From contig JALNLA010000002.1 in the NCBI GenBank assembly GCA_023267975.1, positions 103,053 to 167,052 on the forward strand: 64,000 bases of DNA, in the 5' to 3' direction. The notes below the pieces were generated by a model that saw only the letters and a list, made by a program, of their open reading frames with translations, ran no database searches and was not told the origin of the DNA. Positions 1-7,162 of this stretch are shown here, piece after piece. The translations under genes and the position numbers were made by a program. The stretch comes from Candidatus Terraquivivens ruidianensis. GTDB taxonomy: Archaea; Thermoproteota; Nitrososphaeria_A; Caldarchaeales; Wolframiiraptoraceae. Within the stretch, counting starts at the first letter, position 1; the number at the start of each line of letters is the position of its first letter.

Positions 1-363
1 TTTCCTAGCGGCGACGTTCGACTCCCTGACTTCCAGCCAAACCTCTCCTGCTCCTGCCTCCTTTACGTAGGATATTACCGCCTCCATTAACGCCTTGCCT
101 ATTCCGATATGCCTGAAGCCCTGCTCTACCGCGAGGTTTAAAATGTGACCGACCTTCTTACCGTGTCGCTCCTCGATGTCTACGACGACATAACCTACGA
201 GCCTTTCGTTTACTGTCGCTACCCTGATGCCCTTAGGGTTTTTCAGATAAATATACATGAAAGCGTGGCAGGGCCATGGGTCTTCGAAGGAGTCGTTTTC
301 AATCCTGCAGACGTCTTTTATGTCGGATAATCTGAACGCTCTTATCGTCGGTTCCAAGGTCAC
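1..363 (-). CDS. rimI: RimI-type N-acetyltransferase, C-terminus off the window
   Basis: GNAT acetyltransferase of the RimI/Ard1 type, expected to acetylate protein N-termini. Reading leftward from a GTG at 363, the first 121 residues begin VTLEPTIRAFRLSDI and include ENDSFEDPWP, typical of RimI, then the acetyl-CoA loop region QGFRHIGIGKALMEAV. The gene runs off the left edge, so the C-terminal strands are missing. GTG is chosen because no in-frame ATG lies upstream before the AT-rich promoter-like tract (about 385-395), and AAGGT just before it can serve as a weak ribosome site. It is divergent from the ferredoxin gene. Family assignment is firm; the exact substrate is inferred. Confidence 0.85.
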   Translation of the reverse strand, partial: MTLEPTIRAFRLSDIKDVCRIENDSFEDPWPCHAFMYIYLKNPKGIRVATVNERLVGYVVVDIEERHGKKVGHILNLAVEQGFRHIGIGKALMEAVISYVKEAGAGEVWLEVRESNVAARK

Positions 364-479
364 GATGCGACCTTTGCGCCGAAGAATTAAATATTTCCGA
401 TCATTGACTTTGTACACCAAGATGGTCTCTCGTCGCGGACAATACTAAGCAGCGATGAAATTCGTCAATTTGAGAAATC

Positions 480-490
480 TTTATATATAA
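480..490 (+). promoter_or_regulatory. TATA box of the zinc ferredoxin gene
   Basis: The run TTTATATATAA lies about 25-30 bases before the ATG at 513, the normal archaeal TATA-to-start distance for a leaderless or nearly leaderless transcript. This supports the ATG at 513 over the one at 498. Confidence 0.55.
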
Positions 491-512
491 TATAAAGATG
501 TTATATTTAATC

Positions 513-938
513 ATGGTCAGACCAGTCGACTTTAGGTCAAAACCTATAGACCCAGACTTCATGGCAAAATACCCTGTAACCGGAAAGCACCACGACCATG
601 AGGTCAGGGCTGAGGGTATGCAGAGGTTCGACGCAGACGGGAAACCCTACCCCACGAAGCTGGGAATACATGGCACGCAGGTTGCGGTCGACTGGGACGC
701 ATGCATAGCGGATGGAATATGCATGGACGTCTGTCCGGTGAACGTATATGAGTGGTTTTTAAACCCGGGCAAGAAGGGCACCAACAACGACAGGATAATA
801 GACCGTGAGAAAGATAAAGAGCTATGGGGAAACTATAGGACGGACAAGTCGGACCCCGTTAGGGAGAAGGATTGCATCTTTTGCATGGCTTGCGAGGCAG
901 CCTGTCCGGTACAGGCCATCAAAATAACGCCGCCGTAA
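513..938 (+). CDS. zfx: Zinc-containing 7Fe ferredoxin
   Basis: Dicluster ferredoxin of the Sulfolobus/Thermoplasma zinc type, a soluble electron carrier for 2-oxoacid oxidoreductases and similar enzymes. An N-terminal extension holds a His cluster (GKHHDHEV) and GIHGTQVAVDWDACIADG, the family's zinc-binding part. The first cluster motif is C-x2-D-x2-C-x3-CP (CIADGICMDVCP), where Asp replaces the second Cys and predicts a 3Fe-4S or labile 4Fe-4S site. The second is CIFCMACEAACP, a normal 4Fe-4S site. Length (141 aa from 513) is somewhat longer than the roughly 103 aa Sulfolobus protein because of a longer N-terminus and a charged insert between clusters. ATG 513 is preferred because of the TATA position. 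Confidence 0.9.
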   Translation: MVRPVDFRSKPIDPDFMAKYPVTGKHHDHEVRAEGMQRFDADGKPYPTKLGIHGTQVAVDWDACIADGICMDVCPVNVYEWFLNPGKKGTNNDRIIDREKDKELWGNYRTDKSDPVREKDCIFCMACEAACPVQAIKITPP

Positions 939-941
939 AAC

Positions 942-955
942 CCGAGGCACCTCGG
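942..955 (+). terminator. Short GC hairpin after ferredoxin gene
   Basis: CCGAGG-CA-CCTCGG forms a perfect short hairpin three bases after the ferredoxin stop codon. T-rich sequence follows further on. It may stabilise or end the transcript; the T-run is not immediately adjacent, so the call is weak. Confidence 0.3.
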
Positions 956-1163
956 TGCTACGGTATTCTATCAAATAGGACAGGAAATTTTCTTTATTCT
1001 CTTTTTGTAATTCTACATGTTACAATCTCTTTCTGTCCTATATCATTCTAATAATCTGGTTCGGAGTGACGAAACTTCACTGCGCAATAATTTAGCAGAG
1101 CCTAAAACCCCCACGAAAGTATTATTAAAGGTAAGAGGCTTTTAAGTAGCATGATCGTAGTCC

Positions 1164-2195
1164 GTGAAGAAGGAAAAAAAAGTCAACCTTAAGCCTAAGG
1201 GGTTCACCGAGGAAAAGGATCTTAGAAGACTGCTACTAGAAAACCTCAATATCATTCCGGTGGAGGATATTAGCGATGGCGAAGATGAGAATATCATCAC
1301 TTTAAGGGATGAATTTCCTATCACAGAAGGTTCTATAGATGTGCTAGCCTTAGGTGATGGAGGCGGTATATACATACTCGAGACTAAACTGTACAAAAAT
1401 CCTGATAAAAGGAAGGTTATTGCTCAAGTGTTAGACTATGCAACGGCCCTCTGGAAAGAATATGCCCAGAACTCAGAAAAATTCCTTGAAAAACTCCAAG
1501 AAAAGGAAGAAAGCGGACAGATATCTGAAGAAGAGTATGAAGAACTTTTAGAGAACGTAGAGCGCAACCTTAGCGAAGCTAGATACAACATTTTGATAGT
1601 CATAGATAGCGTTACGCCGCAAATGAAGGACTTAATAGAGTTCCTAAACAAACATACGAGCTTCAAGGTCTTAGCTTTACAAGTTAAACGCTATGTGGAC
1701 GACAAACTGGAGATAATAGTTCCGGAGGTGTACGGGACTGAGATATCTAAAGAAATCTCACCTTCTTCAGCGCCTTATTGGCACCCGGAAGAGCTGCGAG
1801 CTGTCTTTCAAAAAGTCACGAACCATGTATTACGGGACAGGTTGTTTAGGGTTCTGGAATGGTCGCTTGAGAAAAACCTGTTTGCAGTGTCTAAGGGTAA
1901 AGAACCTTTATTCGCTATAACAGGATCCCCAAATAAGGGAAGGATATTCGGATTCCGTATGGGCGGAGGCATATTCTGCGTGTTTGGATACAATGAGTCC
2001 GATAAGTATCCATCGGTCGAAGATAGATATCAACTTGTCAAAGAGTTAAAGGCTCTAGGCCTCTTACCACCAGAAGTAGACCCGGATAAGACCCCTTCTG
2101 GAAAGTACTTGGCAAAGCGCTTGGGCGAGCTGACAGACGAAGAGTTCAATAGGTTACTTAAAGCAATGGAGCGTCACCTCGTATCCCAACAATAG
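1164..2195 (+). CDS. PD-(D/E)XK nuclease-fold protein (DUF91/NucS-like)
   Basis: 343-residue protein starting at GTG. Residues about 54-90 carry a restriction-endonuclease-like core: EGSIDVLAL (Asp59), then IYILETK (Glu73-x-Lys75) and a conserved-looking Gln88 in VIAQVLDYAT, the order seen in DUF91/NucS-type nucleases. A charged helical stretch follows (about 98-140), then a C-terminal part of unknown fold ending in a small helical domain. It stands alone, with no methylase or helicase beside it, and is convergent with the RNase P RNA gene. It could be a housekeeping DNA-repair nuclease or a solitary defence nuclease. The fold is supported by the motif; the substrate is unknown. Confidence 0.75.
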   Translation: MKKEKKVNLKPKGFTEEKDLRRLLLENLNIIPVEDISDGEDENIITLRDEFPITEGSIDVLALGDGGGIYILETKLYKNPDKRKVIAQVLDYATALWKEYAQNSEKFLEKLQEKEESGQISEEEYEELLENVERNLSEARYNILIVIDSVTPQMKDLIEFLNKHTSFKVLALQVKRYVDDKLEIIVPEVYGTEISKEISPSSAPYWHPEELRAVFQKVTNHVLRDRLFRVLEWSLEKNLFAVSKGKEPLFAITGSPNKGRIFGFRMGGGIFCVFGYNESDKYPSVEDRYQLVKELKALGLLPPEVDPDKTPSGKYLAKRLGELTDEEFNRLLKAMERHLVSQQ

Positions 2196-2289
2196 CTTAA
2201 TCAAATAATGGTTCGGTTCACAACCAGCCGAGCGTCAACGAGGCGCGACCATGTATCCCATTATTTGAATGAAAGTAATCTCTACAGTT

Positions 2290-2590
2290 TGGGGCGAGTG
2301 GCCCGTAGTCCTCCTTCTGTTTTAGGCGGGATTTGTCTAATCGGTGCCCGAGGCCTCGCCGGAGCAGGCTCAAAGGCCCCTTGCCTTTCCCGCGCGGGTC
2401 GCCCGTTCCACCCAATCCCGACGCCTCGTCAGCGGCTTATCACCGCATCAAGCTCATCCGGCATCGGGAGGTCTCGTTTCTGGTGCGTTGCCAAGGGTCT
2501 CCCCTTAACGCCTCACGGCGTCGCGCGCCCTTACTTGGGGGAGGAACTTCCTCGGGAGTTCCCCGAGACCCGCCCAGCCACTCGCCCCAC
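2290..2590 (-). ncRNA. rnpB: RNase P RNA
   Basis: Catalytic RNA that removes 5' leaders from pre-tRNAs. On the minus strand the RNA starts with GGGGCGAGUGGC (2588-2577) and ends with its perfect complement GCCACUCGCCCC (2302-2291), giving a 12-bp P1 helix. Just inside lies GAGGAAGUUCCUCC (CR-I, about 2547-2560), and near the 3' end ACAGAAGGAGGACUAC (CR-V). These two pair as helix P4: AGU-U-CCUCC against GGAGGACU leaves the universally conserved bulged U. Length, about 300 nt, is normal for archaeal type A RNA. Long reading frames on either strand here are chance. Confidence 0.93.
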
Positions 2591-2698
2591 CGGACTATCT
2601 TAGGGATTGTTAATTAGGTTTTCCTTACCCATCGTAGAATTTTTCGCAAGCTGCTAGCTAATTTTATGCATAGAATTACCTTTTTTGCTAATTGGCCG

Positions 2699-2866
2699 AA
2701 AAGCCTTATTAAGAATTCTCAAGAATCGAACAATTGCTTTATGTAAAAGCTATCGTCCAAAGGACCGGTTAACTTGATGCGAGAGTAAATGAAGCTTATC
2801 GTGACTTTGCTTTAGGGTACGGGAATCCTCCGAACGGTGGCATCCAGGTAGGAGGAAAAGAAACCT
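2699..2866 (+). pseudogene. Internally deleted copy of the 23S rRNA promoter, leader and 5' region
   Basis: This stretch aligns with the 23S gene start in two blocks. Block 1, 2700-2726, matches the 23S promoter at 11618-11644 (about 23 of 27 identical, including AAAGCCTTAT). Block 2, about 2763-2866, matches the leader at 11686-11728 and then jumps to 11933-11997 inside the 23S sequence. The jump falls exactly at two copies of ACCGCGCT in the true gene (11727-11734 and 11933-11940), so a deletion between 8-base direct repeats explains it. Most substitutions are transitions that lower GC. Hairpins seem partly kept (GTCC-AAA-GGAC in place of CTGGT/ACCAG; TCCTCC/GGAGGA). It could be a dead duplicate or a still-transcribed small RNA. 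Confidence 0.75.
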
Positions 2867-3004
2867 CTCTAATCTTATTCTTCATCATAAACTTCTGATG
2901 CTCGTATTCCAATCCTAAATCTTACAGAGCCTATGGATATATGGACCCCTTATCCACTACACCCTTTGGCTTGTTTAAGCATACCTTACACCGCTGTGTT
3001 GGAT

Positions 3005-3035
3005 AATTTTAATAATTAAAAATTATAAATTTCTT
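3005..3035 (+). promoter_or_regulatory. Promoter-like AT-rich tract before the ABC ATPase genes
   Basis: The tract TAATTTTAATAATTAAAAATTATAAATTT contains TATA-like sequence about 65-90 bases before the TTG start at 3098. From 2880 to here no gene is visible. Confidence 0.35.
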
Positions 3036-3097
3036 TCACAGAAATTAAGAGCTAAGATTTATTAGCATCATTCATAACTCACTTAAAACGGAAGAAG

Positions 3098-4192
3098 TTG
3101 GTTACGGTGTATGTTGACAAAGTCTCAAAAAGTTTTAACAATCATAAAGTGTTAGACAACATCTCGTTTGAGGTAAAAGACAAGTCTTTAACATGCATCC
3201 TAGGTCCGGTAGGTTCTGGAAAGACGACGCTCCTAAGGATATTGGCAGGGGTTGAAAGCCCTGATACAGGCTCCATTTTCTTCGACGGTAGAGATGTAAC
3301 AAAAACTCATGCCAGAGAAAGGAATGTTGCTATGGTATTCCAAAGCTTTGCTCTTTATCCGCATATGAAGGTTTATGATAACGTTGCATCACCTTTAAAG
3401 ATAATGAAGATGAACACGGATGAGATAAAAAAGAGAGTAAATGATGTTGCGGAGGTCTTAAAGATAAACCATCTCCTTAATAGATTTCCTAATGAGTTAA
3501 GTGGTGGAGAGAGACAGCGTGTTGCGATTGCAAGGGCACTCGTAAAAAATGCTGATTTATGTCTCCTTGATGAGCCGCTTACGAACTTAGATTATAAGAT
3601 AAGGGAAGGGATGAGGAGCGAGCTTAGAAAAATTTTCCGAGAAAGAGGGTGCACGATAATACTTGCTACATCGGACCCTCTTGATGCATTTGCTATAGCA
3701 CAATATGTGATAGTTATGTATAAGGGTAAACTCCTCCAGATGGGTACCGTCCAGGAAGTATACACCAATCCCAGTAATGCCTTGGTTGGCAACATCTTAT
3801 CAAGACCACCGATGAACTTTTTGGATGCCTCACTTAGGAAGTCGGATGGCAATCTATTCCTTGAAATTCATGACGTATCTGTAGACGTTAGTCATTTTAG
3901 AGAGGCATTAAAAGAAGAAGAATATACGGTAGGGATATATCCTGATAGCTTATTTTTTGCAACGGAGCTACCAACCAAAAACGTAGTAAAATTAAGATCA
4001 AACGTAATACTTACAGAAGTAGAGGGTTCGGAGTCGATAATTCATATTGAATGGAAGGACAAAAGACTCGTCATGTACTATCCGCATATTAAACGGTTAA
4101 ATCCAGGAGATAGCGTGGAGGTTGCCTTCCGATTAAGTGATATGTACATATTTAGTAAGAAAAACGGGGAACTTGTTCTGAGATACAAGTAG
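3098..4192 (+). CDS. ABC importer ATPase 1 (GlpS/GlpT, UgpC-like)
   Basis: CUT1-type sugar/polyol ABC ATPase, 364 residues, cytoplasmic. Walker A GPVGSGKTT (36-44), Q-loop MVFQSFALYPHM, signature LSGGERQR (134-141) and Walker B LCLLDEP (154-160) are intact. The H-loop is not: the usual VTHD reads ATSDP, with Ser192 in place of the switch His. The C-terminal 120 residues form a TOBE-like regulatory domain. It is followed after 10 bases by a second ATPase. With ATPase 2, which keeps its H-loop but has a damaged signature, a heterodimer would have one complete and one degenerate ATP site. Start is TTG at 3098; a GTG at 3107 is possible. Confidence 0.88.
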   Translation: MVTVYVDKVSKSFNNHKVLDNISFEVKDKSLTCILGPVGSGKTTLLRILAGVESPDTGSIFFDGRDVTKTHARERNVAMVFQSFALYPHMKVYDNVASPLKIMKMNTDEIKKRVNDVAEVLKINHLLNRFPNELSGGERQRVAIARALVKNADLCLLDEPLTNLDYKIREGMRSELRKIFRERGCTIILATSDPLDAFAIAQYVIVMYKGKLLQMGTVQEVYTNPSNALVGNILSRPPMNFLDASLRKSDGNLFLEIHDVSVDVSHFREALKEEEYTVGIYPDSLFFATELPTKNVVKLRSNVILTEVEGSESIIHIEWKDKRLVMYYPHIKRLNPGDSVEVAFRLSDMYIFSKKNGELVLRYK

Positions 4193-4202
4193 GTCGAAAA
4201 CT

Positions 4203-5267
4203 ATGGTGAGGGTAACTCTAGAAAAAATTAGGCATGTTTACCCGGGCAATGTGGAGGCCGTAAAAGATGTCAATATTACGTTTGATATAACATTAAACAG
4301 TTTACTTGGTCCATCAGGTTGCGGTAAAACGACCTTGATGAAGATAATAGCTGGGTTGCTTAATCCTACAGAGGGTAGGGTGTATTTTGATAATGAAGAT
4401 GTGACAAGTCTTTCCCCTCAGGCAAGAAATATTGCAATGGTATTTCAGTTCCCAATCGTTTATGACATGAGCGTTTACGATAATATAGCCTTTCCTTTAA
4501 TGGTGCGTAAAGTTCCGACCCAAGAGATAAGAAAGAAGGTCCTCGAAGTGGCGGGACTCTTTGGTTTAAAAAATGTACTTACTATGAATGCCTATAAGTT
4601 GGACTTGAGCGCTAAACAGAGGGTAGCTATATGTAGGGCTTTAGTAAGGAATCCAAATGTGTTTATACTTGATGAACCTTTCACAAATATTGATCCAGAA
4701 AGTAGGCTTGCTTTGAGGGCTAAATTGAAGGAGATACAGAGAGGCTTTAACCAGACGATGATTTTTGTAACACATGACCAGTCAGAGGCACTTACGTTAT
4801 CGAACATGATTGCCATAATGAAGGACGGGAGAATATTACAATATGCCACACCCGAGGAGATTTATGAGAATCCGGAAAATACCTTTGTAGCATACTTTAT
4901 AGGTATGCCTGCTATGAACTTACTCAGCTGTAGTTTAGAAAAAGGGATGTTAAAGTTGGGTGAGCTATCCTTCGATGTGTCTAACATTAGGAACATTTTA
5001 GAGCCGCATGGAAGCGAATTCATATTTGGAATAAGGGCTGAGCATATAGAGTTAAGTAAAGTACCTTTAAGTTCTGACGAAATTCCTATGAAATGCGTCT
5101 TAGTGGAAAATCTTGGACCGATAAAAGTATTGTATTTAGAAGGAAACGGAATCTCATTGAAAGTAAAGACAAAGGTGGATGACATAGTTGAGGGAAATAC
5201 GGTGTACATTAAGATTTTAAAAAATAAAATTAGGATATTTAAAAAAACAGGAGAGAGATTGGTTTAG
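4203..5267 (+). CDS. ABC importer ATPase 2 (GlpS/GlpT, UgpC-like)
   Basis: Second CUT1-type ATPase, 354 residues, ATG start. Walker A GPSGCGKTT (36-44), Q-loop MVFQFPIVYDMS, Walker B VFILDEP (153-159) and H-loop VTHDQ (His191) are normal. The signature is LSAKQR (135-140) instead of LSGGQ, so this subunit's signature face is degenerate. A TOBE-like domain follows. Two different ATPase genes per importer is rare among CUT1 systems, but is the arrangement of the rhizobial glycerol importer GlpSTPQUV. The permease and binding-protein genes lie convergent on the other strand, so the two operons must be balanced separately. Confidence 0.88.
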   Translation: MVRVTLEKIRHVYPGNVEAVKDVNITFDITLNSLLGPSGCGKTTLMKIIAGLLNPTEGRVYFDNEDVTSLSPQARNIAMVFQFPIVYDMSVYDNIAFPLMVRKVPTQEIRKKVLEVAGLFGLKNVLTMNAYKLDLSAKQRVAICRALVRNPNVFILDEPFTNIDPESRLALRAKLKEIQRGFNQTMIFVTHDQSEALTLSNMIAIMKDGRILQYATPEEIYENPENTFVAYFIGMPAMNLLSCSLEKGMLKLGELSFDVSNIRNILEPHGSEFIFGIRAEHIELSKVPLSSDEIPMKCVLVENLGPIKVLYLEGNGISLKVKTKVDDIVEGNTVYIKILKNKIRIFKKTGERLV

Positions 5268-5275
5268 CATTTTTC

Positions 5276-5452
5276 TTAGCCATATTTGTATGTAATTGAG
5301 CCAATTACCCCACCAACTACTAACGCTAACCAAACAGATAAAGGATAGAGCGGCTCGATAAATCTTAACCAAAGGAGACACGCTACAAAGGTTAAGATCA
5401 CGCCTATAAAGATCCTTTCTCCCTTCGTAGTGTTTATAGGAAGAAAGCCCAT
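5276..5452 (-). CDS. DUF2160/GlpU-like small membrane protein
   Basis: 58-residue protein with two hydrophobic segments (about 16-31 and 40-52). It begins MGFLPINTTKGERIFIGVIL; the pattern GFLPI-x-TT-x-GERIFIG is recognised from DUF2160 proteins such as GlpU, encoded between permease and binding-protein genes in bacterial glycerol ABC operons. It ends seven bases before the ATPase 2 stop on the opposite strand and starts seven bases after the permease 2 stop, so it is the last gene of the importer operon. Its biochemical role is unknown; it probably sits with the permeases in the membrane. The family call is from memory of the motif. Confidence 0.7.
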   Translation of the reverse strand: MGFLPINTTKGERIFIGVILTFVACLLWLRFIEPLYPLSVWLALVVGGVIGSITYKYG

Positions 5453-5459
5453 TTATTGA

Positions 5460-6269
5460 TCACCTTATTGCTCCGAACGTTAGAGCCCTGGCTATATACT
5501 TTTGTAAGTAAAATATACCAACCAGCATGGGGATAATTGTTATTATTGTGAGGGCAGCTATCTCGCCCCAGTTTACCCATGTTTGGGCAAGATAATGAAG
5601 TAAACCACCTGACAAAGGCATAGCGGCTGGCGAAGTTGTGAAGAGCGATGCGAACAACATTTCACTCCAAGTGAAAACGAATATAAACAAGCCTAAAACA
5701 GCAAGGGCAGGTCTTAACATGGGTAGCAGTATCTTATACAACATTTGCCAGAAAGTATACCCATCTATGAATGCGGCCTCCTCTATATCTTTAGGTATCC
5801 CATCTACAAACCCCTTCAGCAACCATATTGTAAATGGAAGATTGGCAATGCTGTTAATTATTATCAGACCGTGAAGCGTGTCGAATAACTTTAGATATAC
5901 ATACATGCTATAATATGGTATAAGGAAGGATGCCGCCGGAGCCATTCGGTTTGTCAGGAGCCAGAAGAAGAAGTGGTTGTCAGCCTTGAACTTAAGCCTA
6001 GAAAAGGCATAAGCAGCAGGGATCGCTAGAGCTAAGCAGAACACGGCTTCAGCGATCGATATGATGAACGAATTCCTGATGTATGCTCCGTACACATCGA
6101 TAAAAAGAGGTCTGTAATAGTTATTGAGAGTTGGGTTACTGGGTAGTAAAGTAACGCCACCAATTATTTCAAGCCTGCTCTTGAATGAAGTCATTACTAG
6201 CCAATATAGCGGAAAAATTAGAAATACCATGTATGTGGCTATTAGTGCTATCGTGATTATCCTTTTCAA
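5460..6269 (-). CDS. ABC importer permease 2 (MalG/GlpQ-like)
   Basis: Binding-protein-dependent inner-membrane permease, 269 residues, with about six transmembrane helices. The N-terminus MKRIITIALIATYMVFLIFP is the first helix. The cytoplasmic EAA loop that docks on the ATPase reads EEAAFIDGYTFWQMLYKILL followed by PMLRPAL. The start overlaps the stop of permease 1 by four bases, indicating translational coupling. It pairs with permease 1 as the heterodimeric channel of the GlpSTPQUV-like importer. Confidence 0.9.
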   Translation of the reverse strand: MKRIITIALIATYMVFLIFPLYWLVMTSFKSRLEIIGGVTLLPSNPTLNNYYRPLFIDVYGAYIRNSFIISIAEAVFCLALAIPAAYAFSRLKFKADNHFFFWLLTNRMAPAASFLIPYYSMYVYLKLFDTLHGLIIINSIANLPFTIWLLKGFVDGIPKDIEEAAFIDGYTFWQMLYKILLPMLRPALAVLGLFIFVFTWSEMLFASLFTTSPAAMPLSGGLLHYLAQTWVNWGEIAALTIITIIPMLVGIFYLQKYIARALTFGAIR

Positions 6270-7126
6270 CTCGATGACCTCCTTCCAAACACTAGTTTTA
6301 ACATAACGAATGTTAAAATTATTATTATGAATAGAAAGAACAAAGATAATGCGGCACCATATCCGACGTTTAACTGACCAATCGCTGTCTTAACTATGTA
6401 TATGCTCATGAAGTTAGTGGCCTTATATGGGCCTTCTGATGTTAGTATCCAAACTTGGTCAAAAATCTTTAGAGAATCTATCATTCTTATCAACAACACT
6501 ACGACCAGCGCATACCTTAATCCAGGGAAAGTTATGTATCTAAATATGTGCCAGGACGATGCACCGTCGACCATTGCAGACTCATACTGCTCGGGTGAAA
6601 TGGAGGCTCTTGCAGCTACAAATACTAAAATTACAAAGGGCGTCCAATACCAAACATCCATAGCAACAACTGTGAAGAATGCATGAAATGGGTTACTACC
6701 AATATCGTATACTATCCCAAATTGATTTAGGAAGTTAGGAATCGGTCCAATGTCAGGCCTAGTCAGTAAGAGCCATACGGCTCCTACGGTGATGGGGGGC
6801 ATCAGAATAGGATAAGATATCAATGTTCTTATCACTCTATTTAGCTTTGATTCTTTAAACATCATCAGTGCCATAACAAGACCAAGGGGGATTTCAATTA
6901 CCAAACAAGTGACTACAAAGGCAGCCCCTGTAAGCAAAGAGCGCCAAACTGTTTCATCAAACATGAGCGCAGTAAAATTGTCATATCCGATGAATTTTGC
7001 CTCTATACCTGTCAAGTAAAACCTTTGAGTTGAAAGGTATGCGGCATATACGATGGGTAAGAAAGAGTTAAATCCCACAACGATAAATGCAGGCAAGAAA
7101 AGTAACCAAGGGTTTACCGCCCTCAT
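6266..7126 (-). CDS. ABC importer permease 1 (MalF/GlpP-like)
   Basis: Second permease, 286 residues, six or so transmembrane helices. The EAA loop is EQYESAMVDGASSWHIFRYI followed by TFPGLRYAL. It lies 36 bases downstream of the binding-protein gene and overlaps permease 2 by four bases. Length and topology fit a short MalF-type (CUT1) subunit without the large periplasmic loop of E. coli MalF. Confidence 0.9.
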   Translation of the reverse strand: MRAVNPWLLFLPAFIVVGFNSFLPIVYAAYLSTQRFYLTGIEAKFIGYDNFTALMFDETVWRSLLTGAAFVVTCLVIEIPLGLVMALMMFKESKLNRVIRTLISYPILMPPITVGAVWLLLTRPDIGPIPNFLNQFGIVYDIGSNPFHAFFTVVAMDVWYWTPFVILVFVAARASISPEQYESAMVDGASSWHIFRYITFPGLRYALVVVLLIRMIDSLKIFDQVWILTSEGPYKATNFMSIYIVKTAIGQLNVGYGAALSLFFLFIIIILTFVMLKLVFGRRSSS

Positions 7127-7162
7127 CGTTGTAGACCCTTAAATAAAAAATGATGGAAGTAT

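Noticed and set aside
145-448. Plus-strand frames of about 60 aa near the left edge
   Set aside because: They lie antisense to the RimI acetyltransferase, whose motifs are clear.
2208-2617. Reading frames of 131, 94 and 65 aa
   Set aside because: They overlap the RNase P RNA; helices P1 and P4 explain the sequence.
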